Shown in pieces: positions 19,088 to 29,797 of a DNA stretch of 64,000 nt. How positions within the stretch are numbered: the first letter of the stretch is position 1; each line of letters opens with the position of its first letter. A model generated the notes under the pieces. That model did no database searches, had not been told where the DNA came from, and worked only from the letters and a program-made list of their open reading frames with translations. The DNA comes from Schizochytrium sp. TIO01 (taxonomy: Eukaryota; Sar; Bigyra; Thraustochytrida; Thraustochytriidae): contig SMSO01000025.1 of the NCBI GenBank assembly GCA_004764695.1, positions 2,031,102 through 2,095,101 on the forward strand. The letters are read 5' to 3'. Both the position numbers and the translations under genes were made by a program.

Positions 19088-20503
19088 TTAATCTACAATA
19101 CGTTTGAGGGACCGAATAAGGTGGCCCTCCCCGATTTCATTATCCTCAGCATCAATATAATCATTTGGGATAATGCCTCCCCTACCCAGAATAGAGGAGC
19201 ACTCTGGGTCGCCATCAATCACCAAATCTCCGCCATAGCATTTGGGCAAGTTTTCAGACGGCACCTGTTTCAATAAATCTTCTGTGGGAGTATGACCATA
19301 TATACGAACTTTGGAGCGTGTATTTGGATCAAGAAAGGTCTTCACTACCTTCCAAAGGATAGAAAAAATCTTCGGCGCATTAATGACATGAGCAACCTTG
19401 AGACGTTCTGGATAGTAGTGATCGTGAATGAATACACAAGATTTAAAAACATGAAACCCAACTGTGTGCCAATGACGCATGCTTAAATTAGCAACGTCAA
19501 CAATTAGAGTTGCTTGGTATTGTTGCTTTCCCATACGCCGTTCAGACTCAATGCATAGGCGCTCAAAATATTCCTCCTTGAAGATCGAGTAATTCACAAA
19601 CTCAGACTCTTCGATACGTGCCATACACGTCGGTACATCAATGCTACCAATGCGATCGATAAAAAGAGGGGTCCCGTCTCGATCCCACATACAATAGCCT
19701 CCTGGGACCCACCTACGAAACGTGTGGCTAGGGTTGTAAGTTTCAATGATTTGTTCGGGATGAGTTTCCTTGCGCCACTTTGCTGCCGCGCGATACATTT
19801 TCTCTGATTCATCCAAAGTTTTACGCGCCCGGACAAAGCGAATCAATACGCAATCGCTCATATCAAGAGGCCGTGTCGTACATTGATCTACGAGGTCAGT
19901 AAGGCGCTCACGCAGTTCATTTACAGCAGATAGTTCAGCTTTTGTCTTTATTACCCAACCATCGACAGTTGAAGGCAACACTCGCGGAGCACCGTTCGTG
20001 CTCCTCGAAGAGGGTTCACGACACACATCAGTATGCCAAGAATTCGCTTGACATTGTGCAGTTCCAAGATTCTGCTGTGACACTATTCGCTGTTGTAAGC
20101 TTTGACCTGCTGTCGTCCTCCTGTCATGGGCAGTGTTTAATGGCATCGTCTTCGCATTACCGCCAACATCGCAAGTTTCGGCAAGTTTCTGATATTGCTC
20201 GAGGTTTAGAGCTGCTTTAGTTGATGTTGCGCGGCCGGTGAACACAAACAACAACATAAAGATGCAAGCAATTATGGTGGATGCAATCTTTTGATAGTCA
20301 TCTTCGATCTTTTTCAGGGCAAGCTCGCTCCACAGCACCATTCCGCACACTGCAAGTAGGCCTCGGTTTAACGCGTTTGTATATTGTACACCTGCATTTC
20401 CATGCATTTCTCGCAGAGCCTGTAGAAGCTCATGCTCCAGATCCGCGAGTCGCGCTTCCGCGCCTTCACCCGGGTCTGTCCAGTTGTCATTTTGCAGATC
20501 CAT
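19088..20503 (-). CDS. CRAL-TRIO (Sec14-like) lipid-transfer protein with N-terminal membrane segments, 471 aa
   Basis: This is a predicted lipid-binding or phosphatidylinositol-transfer protein. The C-terminal half carries the CRAL-TRIO N helix bundle (about 205-245, ending CVLIRFVRARKTLDESEKMY). The lipid-binding lobe follows: DRDGTPLFIDRIGSID (about 278), LIVDVANLSMRHWH, and the signature YYPERLKVAHVINAPKIF (about 369) with WKVVKTFLDPNTRSKV. It ends LPKCYGGDLVIDG, where the family usually has LPxxxGG. Residues 48-64 and 74-90 are hydrophobic (CGMVLWSELALKK and ASTIIACIFMLLFVFTG), suggesting a membrane anchor or hairpin, which is unusual for soluble Sec14 proteins. The ATG is preceded by in-frame stops. 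The gene is uninterrupted. Confidence 0.85.
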   Translation of the reverse strand: MDLQNDNWTDPGEGAEARLADLEHELLQALREMHGNAGVQYTNALNRGLLAVCGMVLWSELALKKIEDDYQKIASTIIACIFMLLFVFTGRATSTKAALNLEQYQKLAETCDVGGNAKTMPLNTAHDRRTTAGQSLQQRIVSQQNLGTAQCQANSWHTDVCREPSSRSTNGAPRVLPSTVDGWVIKTKAELSAVNELRERLTDLVDQCTTRPLDMSDCVLIRFVRARKTLDESEKMYRAAAKWRKETHPEQIIETYNPSHTFRRWVPGGYCMWDRDGTPLFIDRIGSIDVPTCMARIEESEFVNYSIFKEEYFERLCIESERRMGKQQYQATLIVDVANLSMRHWHTVGFHVFKSCVFIHDHYYPERLKVAHVINAPKIFSILWKVVKTFLDPNTRSKVRIYGHTPTEDLLKQVPSENLPKCYGGDLVIDGDPECSSILGRGGIIPNDYIDAEDNEIGEGHLIRSLKRIVD

Positions 20504-22759
20504 GAATAGCAGCCAGCTTCTTCAGGAGAGCTTTCTCGCTCTTATCAAATAATATTGGTCTACCGCGGTCTGTCCAGAGGTCCTCGCTTCCTTCGTGATA
20601 CCTACAGAGCATGCGCCGAATCCTGCGTGGCACCGCAATTTGCAAAGGTAATTGGACCCAAATGTATGGCACGATCATGGTCAATACGTAGGTTCATCAT
20701 ATCTTTGAGTAAACCTCTCGGGCGCACTCCTGTAGGAGTAGCTAGTAGGTTCCTATGAATTTCTATGCAATGTGTAAAGCATAGATTCCCGCGCCTCTGA
20801 CTGGTGGTATTCAAGCCCATTCCATGATATTCGGGAGCCTTTGGGTTGCGTTTATATATACTAATGCATATTGACCAGGCCTCGACGTTTCTTGCCCAAC
20901 CAGGCACTTGTATAGCATCAGAGTTCGGGAGAAGGCCTAGTAGTTTGAGTCTAGTACAACCAGAAATTGACTCGCCGTAACAAAAAGCAAACAATTGGAC
21001 CTTGTCAATTTTTATTTATTTTTCAATCAAAATAATTTTTAATTAAAAAATTGCAATTACCACTACATAAGATTACGGTACCTGCATAGAAAATGATACA
21101 GTTCGTAGAAAAAACAAAAACAAAAAAAACATTGATGCTAGTCCAGTCACACGCCGTTGGGAGGCGTAGCGAATGATGCGGTTTGAGAATTTGCAACGAC
21201 AGGTGCAGTCCGTGGCTGGCTGGAGCAGGTATTAATGATTCTAGTCGAAGATTGCCAGTTGAAAGGTCATACATACATAGTGGGCAGTGCAAGCAGTATT
21301 CTGTAAAATGTGACTTGAACTCTTCTTCCCAAGTTTCCGTCTCTGCTGTTTTACCATATGGTAGGGACCTTGATAGTACCCATACTACCATGTAGGTAGG
21401 TAGGTACGATGTATTTGGCACTCCTGCTTAGGTGGGTACTAGGGACTTTCTAATCACTAATTAGAATAGTTGTCTCCCATGGTACTGCTGACATTTGATG
21501 TAACGGAAACTGGGAACTCACCAAGTGGCGCATTAAGTCACAACAAGCTGCTTGGGCAATTCTAGTGACTCCACTGCACACTAGCCTGATGCTTGGACTA
21601 AACCCCCGTACAGCTATCTACTAGCTGTCAAGGAGGAATGTTTTGAAATTCACGATATAGATTCAAGTTTCCTTCTAGTGGTGTCCTCCCCTAGTAAAGA
21701 AATAAGAAGAGTAAAATAAGCTACAAAAAATAGTCAACGGCGTAGTGAGGAAGAGTAAACCAATGAACTTGTTGTTATCTGTTTAAAATGCTAGGCATAT
21801 ACACCTGCATCAGGTAGGGGAATAGCGGAGCGGTCATGTAATACAAGCATGATTGCTTCTCTAACTTTGACACCAGCATGGTGCGCTTCTTAAGCTAGTA
21901 GGGGTAATACGAATTTCGGATAATGTTGTGAAGGTGTTTTCCAATCAGGAGAGACCGCAATATGAGTGAAGCCAAACATGAAGCCACAGCAGTAACAGGA
22001 TCTCTTGATTTACAGAAAATGTTCTTTGCAAGATTGAAAATGCCTGCCTTTTCTCTTCAGCGTTAGACCCATTTTGCAAACTCTGACATTGTTGAGATAG
22101 CTTTGCATGTAAAGAGCAACCAATATTGCGTTTGCTAAATACCGGCGGGCAACTAGGGTTTTGAAAGTGGAGTGTAGCTATGTGCAATCGAAGACAAGAC
22201 GCCGTGAACTTGCTCATAAACTTCCAACGCCAACTATATTTCTTTCTTTCTTGAAGTCTTTTTGGGGGGGGGAACATAGTACCCATTTGTTAGTTTATAA
22301 GAAAGCTGATATGGCGCCGTGGGCGAGACATCCAACGAGCTTTTTGGAGTTATCTTATACCACACTCCAGGGGGCCACAACGAGGGACAAAAGAATGGAC
22401 AACGCCAATACAAAGGAATACACGCTTGCTTTGGTTCAGTTTTGATAGGAACTTAAGGCCGTCCAAGTGTCTATAGCTTGCTTCAGGAGCTAACTGGTAT
22501 AATTATAAAGGGTTTCAACGGATATCTTGGTCTGGTATGATAGTTTTCACCATGTACGAAACTTTTTCGTAAGTATATTGCGACACAGGGACGCATAGTG
22601 AAGCACATCTAGACACAGCACTTTGTTGACTTGATATAAGAGTCAAGTGATATTTGAAAGCAAAACGCCAACATGCATCGGCCTTTTGCATGTTTGGTTT
22701 CAAGCCTAGGTCATTCATTATATATTAGGGTCAGTGTCACCTAACAAAAGTTTTAGCAC
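20504..22759. other. 2.25 kb stretch without a recognisable gene
   Basis: Small minus-strand frames at 20487-20994 lie just upstream of the CRAL-TRIO gene and probably belong to its 5' leader. A GTAGGTAGGTAGGTAC motif sits at about 21392-21406. An A/T-rich tract lies at 21005-21060. A G run of nine bases occurs at about 22264-22272. No gene is recognised. Confidence 0.5.
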
Positions 22760-24268
22760 ATGGTTGCTCAGAGGCTGCATAGACAATGTCAAGGATCATT
22801 AATAGCACTATGTCTGCTTGCAAGCATCTTTCACACGGTGCAAGCCTCAGTAGACATTTTGGTGCCAATTGATGGAGTCATGACCCAAGTTGAAATTCTA
22901 GAGAAAACCCTTCCTTACAGTCCTTTTTTTGGTATTCGCTCGAATAAAACCTGGACACCAACAAGGATTTCTTTGCCTGTAACTTTTGTTGACGATCAGG
23001 TTATGGCCGACATTTGTGATACTTTTGCAAATGGCTCCGTGCCAGATTTCTCTGGACAACTGCTCTATGTTGATGATAATGTTGATTACATGTGCAGTGG
23101 CGTCTGGGGTACATACGCCAACTACAAGCATATACAAAATTGGTGCTTGATGAATGGCACTATTGTGTTCTCTGGAGATTCTAACTTAGCATTCCTTGCA
23201 CAGCCAGGCGACTTTTTTGAATCTATCCTTGAAGGAGATGCCGGGAGTGCTGTAAAAACCTGCTTTTGGATTTTTGGCTATAATACGTATACATCCCAGG
23301 CGTCTCAAGCTCTTCAGCTCACGCAAAACGCATCTGGAACATATTTGGCTAATATTACCATGGATTGGTCCCGGCAAATGGACACAATTGAACCATTTGC
23401 AATGGTGGTAATTCTTCCTATATTAGGTGTGATGTTCTTATATATATCGGGCCACGGAGTTGAGGTCTTACTACACCGCATCCGCGATAGTCAACAACTC
23501 CTGATCGAACATGTTTTGATTCTTGTTATCAATATCGTGGTTCTTTTCACAATCGGTATAATTCGCTTTGTGACACCTTTCAGAACTCTAAGCATGGGGC
23601 TCTATTTATTTACCTATCAGGATTTTTATTTGCTTGGGACGTCAACATCCTTCCTTCTTGCGACCATATATATGAATGCAGTGAATCAACTACAGAACAT
23701 GCACTCTAGAAATCCAAAGAGAAGGCGAATCATTGGATTTCTCTGTTTCGTTTTAGTAATCTGTGAATTTGTCTCTGATATTGGCTATACAAGAATGAAT
23801 ACTGGCAGTACAAATATAATAATCAGCCTTATCGCTTTGCTTATGATAGCGTTACAGATCATAGCTATTGTTGTTTTATGGGTCAAGACGATACAGACTG
23901 CAAATCTCTTAAAACATATGCAAATCTCAACACATAACCGAAGTGGTAAAATCATGCAACGGTTAGAGCTTCATCTTCGTTTATGGGTCCGTATTTCTGT
24001 AGTTGCTGCCACCATGGCAACTTTAATATTGATTATGGTAATGCTAGGATTCTATTCGTCTGATTACCATGCTCTCAGAACCGTTTTTGATGTGGGTCGC
24101 GCAATCGGCGCATTAGCAGAAATTCAGGCCTGTCGATCACTTCGTGAACGAAAGTCTAAACGACATCGTGACATTATAGAAACTCTAAAGAATTCCAGTA
24201 CTGCGAGTCACGTACACCCAACAACCTCTCAATCCATGTCAAGTGCTTTGCACGCTCCTATTAAATGA
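22760..24268 (+). CDS. Receptor-like seven-helix membrane protein, paralogue A, 502 aa
   Basis: A signal peptide (residues 1-29, core LIALCLLASIFHTVQA) is followed by an ectodomain of about 190 residues with conserved Cys and several N-glycosylation sites (NKT, NGS, NGT, NAS, NIT). The C-terminal part has about seven hydrophobic helices. Clear ones are near 218-237, 252-272, 285-305, 324-344, 352-378 and 413-434; the seventh, near 442-460, is weak. A basic tail follows (RERKSKRHRD). Ectodomain motifs VDYMCSGVWGT and ITMDW are shared with the next gene. The architecture resembles a G-protein-coupled receptor with an extracellular binding domain, but I recognise no GPCR family motif, so receptor function is inference. 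It is intronless, starts at the first ATG, and is in tandem with paralogue B 1.1 kb downstream. Confidence 0.8.
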   Translation: MVAQRLHRQCQGSLIALCLLASIFHTVQASVDILVPIDGVMTQVEILEKTLPYSPFFGIRSNKTWTPTRISLPVTFVDDQVMADICDTFANGSVPDFSGQLLYVDDNVDYMCSGVWGTYANYKHIQNWCLMNGTIVFSGDSNLAFLAQPGDFFESILEGDAGSAVKTCFWIFGYNTYTSQASQALQLTQNASGTYLANITMDWSRQMDTIEPFAMVVILPILGVMFLYISGHGVEVLLHRIRDSQQLLIEHVLILVINIVVLFTIGIIRFVTPFRTLSMGLYLFTYQDFYLLGTSTSFLLATIYMNAVNQLQNMHSRNPKRRRIIGFLCFVLVICEFVSDIGYTRMNTGSTNIIISLIALLMIALQIIAIVVLWVKTIQTANLLKHMQISTHNRSGKIMQRLELHLRLWVRISVVAATMATLILIMVMLGFYSSDYHALRTVFDVGRAIGALAEIQACRSLRERKSKRHRDIIETLKNSSTASHVHPTTSQSMSSALHAPIK

Positions 24269-25372
24269 GATACTAGTACTTCTATTTCTATTATTGATTT
24301 TATATTTGCAAAATGCACCTTATAGATATAGTTATGATTTTTGCTGGGGTCCTTGATCGCCGTCTGTTTGCGTGGTTTCATCGGCTCTAAGAAAGTTATA
24401 GTATACTTCAAAGTCGAAGATTCGTCAAAATACGCCGTATCACTTCATTAGAACTAAAAGAGAATAAAAGAGCATTCAAAATGGGTAAACAAAAACATTC
24501 TATTTAGCCAACTAGGTGCACTTTCTAAAAGATGCACTTTGTTATGTTCTTGTTTTTCTCCCACGAGAGGGGGGAAATGGACACTTCACAGGTTTGGAGT
24601 CCCGTTTAGTACGCGCATTATGTGTGATTTAAACCACTTAAGCAGAGTTATGTGTACCTGTGAACCAGGTACCAGTATCCTCTGATAGACTGAATTTCTG
24701 CATCTCCCATGTTATATTCGAGCTAAATACACAAATAACTACGTAGCTTTAGTTAACTTCATTACATCCAGAGGGGATAATAGCAGCATGATGAGCCAAT
24801 ACCACAGCAAAGACGTACATAGTATAAGTCCGTCCAAGATACAACGTTTTTGCAAGAGTAAATAGCTCTTATATGTACTTCTGTTCAACAATTAAGTTCC
24901 ACATGCAATCAATCGGGTGAACCCTTTGGCTATATTCTAACTGGTCATGTGTGCAGTCTTCCATGTTTCCGACTGTTGGAGAGCCGTTGCTAGAACCACT
25001 TAAAAATGTTAATTAAAAATTAAAAATTTAAATTATTCGTAAGCCTGCATAATGGAGTTTAGCAAGAATTGGATCCCCATCTTTATAATTTACGAGTGCT
25101 TTAATACATCTTTAAATCATTAATTTTGACTTTATACATATTTTATATCTGTTCATATATTCCTAAATAAAATAAAAGTAAGGCATTCTTTTTTTTTTTT
25201 AAATCCCAGGTAGGCCATATATAGATGAGCAAACCCAAACGGAACCTAAAACCTCAAAGGTCTTTGCTATTCATCTAGTATTTAAAAAATAAAAATAAGA
25301 GATAATATTTTAAAATGATACTTACTCAATGCAATTGCTAGGTATAGCTGCTTAGGCTTCATAATACTAGTG
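24269..25372. other. 1.1 kb intergenic region between the two receptor-like genes
   Basis: This is A/T-rich, with long A and T runs around 25000-25320. I see no third coding copy and no convincing similarity to the upstream region of the other paralogue. Confidence 0.5.
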
Positions 25373-27085
25373 ATGAAAGGCCATAAGGAAGGTCACAAGA
25401 AAGGTCACAACCAGTTCAACAACGATGTGCCAACAAACCCTGCGTGTACAGCAACGATGATGTCGTTGGAAATCCTTTTCTGTTTATTATGCTATGCCGT
25501 GTGGCTACAGGGGTGTGGGGCAGAACTTGTGCTCTCCTTCCCACGACAAGATATGAATAATTCTCAATGGTCTGTTGTAATAGATGATACTCCACCAAAC
25601 AATATGTTTTTCGGCGTGCAACCCACTCAAACATATGAGCCAAGTCGTTCCATGCAGCTTGCTACGCTTATTGATGCTGAAAATCTAGAAAACTTTTGCG
25701 AGATGATGACACAGGAAACTCCACCGAACCTCTTTGGTCAAATGCTCATTATCACAGAGGGAATTGACTTTATGTGTAGTGGACGTATCGGAACAATGAT
25801 TAACCTTGACTTTTATCATGGGTGGTGTAGCTTAAATGCGACGCTACTTCGTTATGGGACCTTTGGCAATGAGCTTGATTATGGTGGCGGTCCATATTTT
25901 CGAAATCCTGACAAGATCTTACAAGATTGTTTTTATGTCTTTGCAACAAATCAAAACCAACCAGAAGAGGTTACTGAAATGATGCAATTTATAAAATACA
26001 ACCCTGTCTATGTATATGCCAATATCTCAATGAATTGGACGGATGAACTCATTAAGCCAGGCGATATGTTGACTCGTGCAAACCATGTAACGATTGGGAT
26101 ATTTTTCTTTCAAAGCTTTTTATTAGGCGTCAAGGCGCTAAATGAACGCTTAAGATCTGGCAAACATACTCAAGTGGAGCAGTTTATCATTTTATTGGTG
26201 AATATTATCACATCGATTACTCTTAGCATCTGCCGGGCTGTCCTTCCGTTTCGAATTACTAGTTCGGTAGTTTTCTTCTGGACATATAGGAACTTTATGT
26301 TCTGGGGCTCAACAACTTCTTTTCTGCTTATAAGTGTGTACGCAGAAGCTTCGTGTACATTGAGCGGAAACCCAGACTACAAAAGACGCTTGAAACTCTT
26401 GCGTTCAGTATTCATGCTTCTAGCGGCATCATGTATCATACTAGAACTAGGCAACATTTATGCGAACACTTATTATAACACTGGAAACTACTATAAGCTT
26501 AACAAACTTGGTGTAGCTGGTGCCTGGATGCAAGTCATTTCAGTATGCATTCTGTGGGTATATTCAATTAGAACTGCAAATATTATTCGTTTCGTGCGCA
26601 AAACATCTGGAGCAAAGGCGACCTCACGTAGTCAAAAAGCCCTACGACTTGTGGAGCGCAAACTACGTTTCTGGATTCACCTTTCGGTATTTGCTGCTGT
26701 GATGTCTTTGGTTTGTTCGCTGCTCACAAGCTTGGGGGTCCAAAATATTTCCCATCTTATAGATCAACTTTTGAGATTCTCATTTGATCTGTCGAAATGG
26801 ATGTGCCTTACAGCAGAAATTAACGCGTGTAGGCCATCGGTTGAGAAACCATCTACGAGAACGTTTCCTTGGTGTTGGAGATTTTTCTTGCGACTCAGTC
26901 CCTTGTCGAGTTCTACAATTTATGTTCAGAGATCTAGTGAGGGTCTCAATGCGAGCAACTCGCACGATAGGTTTTCGGAGCAGAACTCCACAACATTAAA
27001 AACTACAGTAGCGCGTTACTCCACCAAAAGAGCTTCAATAGAAAACTACTATATTCGTTCAATACAGAACAACAATATTAATTAA
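25373..27085 (+). CDS. Receptor-like seven-helix membrane protein, paralogue B, 570 aa
   Basis: This is a paralogue of the preceding gene. Shared ectodomain positions include FFGV, GQMLIITEGIDFMCSGRIGT, GWCSLNAT, DCFYVFA and YANISMNW. The hydrophobic helices are in the same order, from about 237 to the region near residue 475. Loop motifs also match: LPFR after the second helix, and RTANI after the fifth (QTANL in A). The N-terminus carries a His/Lys-rich stretch (MKGHKEGHKKGHN) before the signal-like core (EILFCLLCYAVWLQGCGA). An ATG at 25457, directly before that core, would give a more ordinary signal peptide and is a credible alternative start. The tail is Ser/Thr-rich and about 70 residues longer than in A. 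Ligand and partners are unknown. Confidence 0.8.
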   Translation: MKGHKEGHKKGHNQFNNDVPTNPACTATMMSLEILFCLLCYAVWLQGCGAELVLSFPRQDMNNSQWSVVIDDTPPNNMFFGVQPTQTYEPSRSMQLATLIDAENLENFCEMMTQETPPNLFGQMLIITEGIDFMCSGRIGTMINLDFYHGWCSLNATLLRYGTFGNELDYGGGPYFRNPDKILQDCFYVFATNQNQPEEVTEMMQFIKYNPVYVYANISMNWTDELIKPGDMLTRANHVTIGIFFFQSFLLGVKALNERLRSGKHTQVEQFIILLVNIITSITLSICRAVLPFRITSSVVFFWTYRNFMFWGSTTSFLLISVYAEASCTLSGNPDYKRRLKLLRSVFMLLAASCIILELGNIYANTYYNTGNYYKLNKLGVAGAWMQVISVCILWVYSIRTANIIRFVRKTSGAKATSRSQKALRLVERKLRFWIHLSVFAAVMSLVCSLLTSLGVQNISHLIDQLLRFSFDLSKWMCLTAEINACRPSVEKPSTRTFPWCWRFFLRLSPLSSSTIYVQRSSEGLNASNSHDRFSEQNSTTLKTTVARYSTKRASIENYYIRSIQNNNIN

Positions 27086-27895
27086 TTAAATTCAAGCAGA
27101 CCATGCAAAAAGTCCCCCCTATTTATTTCTAATTTATCAGCAATCTTTTAAGTTGGGTTCCTTTATTACATTCTGGGTTAGTAGGAATGCAGCTTTATTT
27201 TATAATAATAGTAACTAGAAACTAGGACACTGCTGTGACCTTAATACCTCAAGTAAGGGTTTAATTGCATATTATCAAGCGACTTTAATAAGAGAAAAAG
27301 GAGAAATCAGTATTCATAACTTCAGTTGACCAAGAAAAAATGCATCAACCCTTCATTTGTGAAGGATTTGCTAAAGCTATTATTGTCTATTCATAAATAC
27401 TTATATATATATATATATATATTTAATTTAAAGTTAATTTATTTAAAAAAAAATTGTATCGTCACTTGGCAGGGAGAAGGAACCTCGAAATAATAATCTT
27501 TGTACTGGGCAGAGGAACAAATAATGCGATTTGCTTGCAAATAACTTTCCCTCTCGTTAATTGGCTCTTTTCTACACAATAAAGCGGCAGAGAAAGATAC
27601 TTAGTACCAAAATATAATTTGAAATTAAATAATTGCGATAGCGTCTGTGGTAGCACTAATGCGCGTGTTTTATATCCGTATTCCAAACACAGCTATGCAA
27701 TTCTCGCGATGCCCTCCCAGCTTCTACTGAAACCAGATATATCATGTCATGCGTGGCATAGTTTTGGACCAAAATGCATAGGATTAATTGTTCATCGGTG
27801 TAGCTGAATAAGATAAATGCCTTGCGTAGTATGGAGATCCTTTCTGCAAAGACTTATGATCACATAAGTTCCAGTTCCCTCCATCCATGTAGAGT
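27086..27895. other. 0.8 kb A/T-rich intergenic region
   Basis: This holds an AT dinucleotide run at about 27401-27422 and A/T-rich flanks. No gene is seen. Confidence 0.45.
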
Positions 27896-28260
27896 ATGTA
27901 CAATATACACTCTTTCCAAATATGTTTTGGGATGCTTTTAGTTTATGCAGTTAGTGATCTGCGCATCATTCACAATGGGGCAGTGTTTTGTGAGGCAACA
28001 TTACCACTTTATGCGTATTTTGAAATAAGACCCACGGAAGTTGGCATACACCAAAGAAGCAAAGAGGCAAATAAACAGTGCATGTTGACGATAATGAATG
28101 GATGGATTAAAATTGTGCTATTATATAACAAGCCAAGCCTTCAGTCCTAAAAAACCGAGTCCCGATTTTGCGGCAGTACGTTGATTACATTTGTGGTGGT
28201 TCACTTGGTATTATTGTCATTACTGTTCCTTGTATCAGTTGAATACAACACTAATTTAAT
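27896..28260 (+). pseudogene. Decayed relic of a third receptor-like paralogue (ectodomain part)
   Basis: Translating in shifting frames recovers ectodomain landmarks of the two upstream genes in the right order. First comes a hydrophobic start (ICFGMLLVYAVS). TLPLYAYFEIRPTE follows, where A has TLPYSPFFGIRSNKT and B has FFGVQPTQT. SPDF matches A's VPDF. VDYICGGSLG in another frame matches A's VDYMCSGVWG. LNTTLI in a third frame matches B's LNATLL. The distance from the FxIR motif to VDY is 161 bases, against 153 in A. Stops and at least two frame changes break it. No clear membrane-helix part follows; IMNW near 28420 may be a remnant of B's SMNW. Described as seen, not restored. Confidence 0.5.
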
Positions 28261-29797
28261 TCCCCAAGACATATCCTCCAAGAAATTGCCCACCAAGCAA
28301 GCATTTAAGCTCATTTCGGAGAATTTTGTCTTTGGGGCTGTGTTCCATCTCATGATGCCTCTAGTGCTTTGCTAAGCAACCTTGCAAGCAGCTCACAACA
28401 TGAAGTAAGGGCAGATGATATCATGAATTGGGGGCCAAGCATCAGCTCAGCGTACTCACAAACGGGAAAAACCGTGACAACCTTCAGTCCATGTGTTTCT
28501 TTGCTAGATTTTTGCATTGCTCAATCATGCTTCGCGAGTGTAGACTAGCCTACAATCAAGCTTTAGCTAAGCACGTTGGAAGCCTCACCTCAAACAGAAC
28601 ACACCTTTAAACAATTGAGACGATGCATGCTTGCTCCATTTGATATGATTTGCAGCTACGGTTTAGTGTTTCAATCCCCAATTTTGTTAAAGCCTCAGAG
28701 CAAAGCGACTTCTCGTCTGCTTATTACTGTAAATTTCGGAGCAGCAGAAACCTTCTAATTCATTCTAGAAGTACATTTTCGATTTTTGGTGGAAAGTATA
28801 GGTGCTGAAGCTGCTGTATCAATTCTAACCATTTTAGATTTTGTGTTCGACTGTCTTGCTATCAAAGCACATACAAGTATCAATAAAATCCTTATTATTG
28901 GGCCTCTCATTCGCATAAGAGCGCAATCAATTAGGATTGATTTTGGTGTTGTGGGCATATACCATGAGCTTGAGAAGAAACGTTTAGGCCAATCTCGAGT
29001 TCAGAGTTCGAAAGTACAAATAAATTACGAAAAGTAGAGTTGCACTTGCGATTCTGAGTTCGTATTTCGGCAGTGAAATGTTGTTTCTCTGCTTATTTTG
29101 GTCGCACCTGGAGCGTTGTATTCTTTCAATATTGGGGAAAATCTAGATTGGCTGAGGCACGACCCAGCTAGCTGTCATACCTTATCGAAGCTGAATGTCT
29201 CATTTAAAAAAGTAAAGTCTAGATTGAAAAGCACATATTCTGTGAAACTTTTCTGCTTCGACAACTTCAATATTTTAGAACCGATAGCATTCTGTTTCTG
29301 CATCCAACAAAATCGACTTCAAATACCAACAGATCTAGTCTTTAAAAAACAATATTTGGAATAGGGTTGACTTCTACAAAGTTGCCTCGCTTTTAAAAGT
29401 TGAGGTGTTAACGAGTGTCGAGCAAAGTCGTCCTAGGTATTATGCGCTTGCACATGTGGAATTTTTTTTACCTACCTAAAATAATAGAGAGGGAGGATAT
29501 AGTTCCAAGTGCATTCATTGAATTTCGCAAAAAGCCCATGCTTGTTCCTAGATTGTTCGTTTTTCTCTACCAAACGGTGCTAGAACCTTGCTTTTGGTGT
29601 TTTTTCGCAAGCCATGTAGAACAGTTACTCCTGCCTAACTGGTATTCCTCTTCCTATCCTCTACAAGGGACACTGCCTATCAAGCACAGACTTTAAAGAT
29701 TTACAAAAACTTTAGATAATCAAAACTATATTCCAGCAAAACCTGTACTTCTTGTGTTCTGCTACGAAGACAAGAAACCCAAGCCAACTTGTAAACG
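28261..29797. other. 1.5 kb stretch without a recognisable gene
   Basis: This may contain further, unrecognisable remains of the relic. Frames at 28786-29037 and 29098-29364 have mixed composition but match nothing I know. CCTAGGTA and TACCTACC motifs lie at about 29430-29475. Confidence 0.4.
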
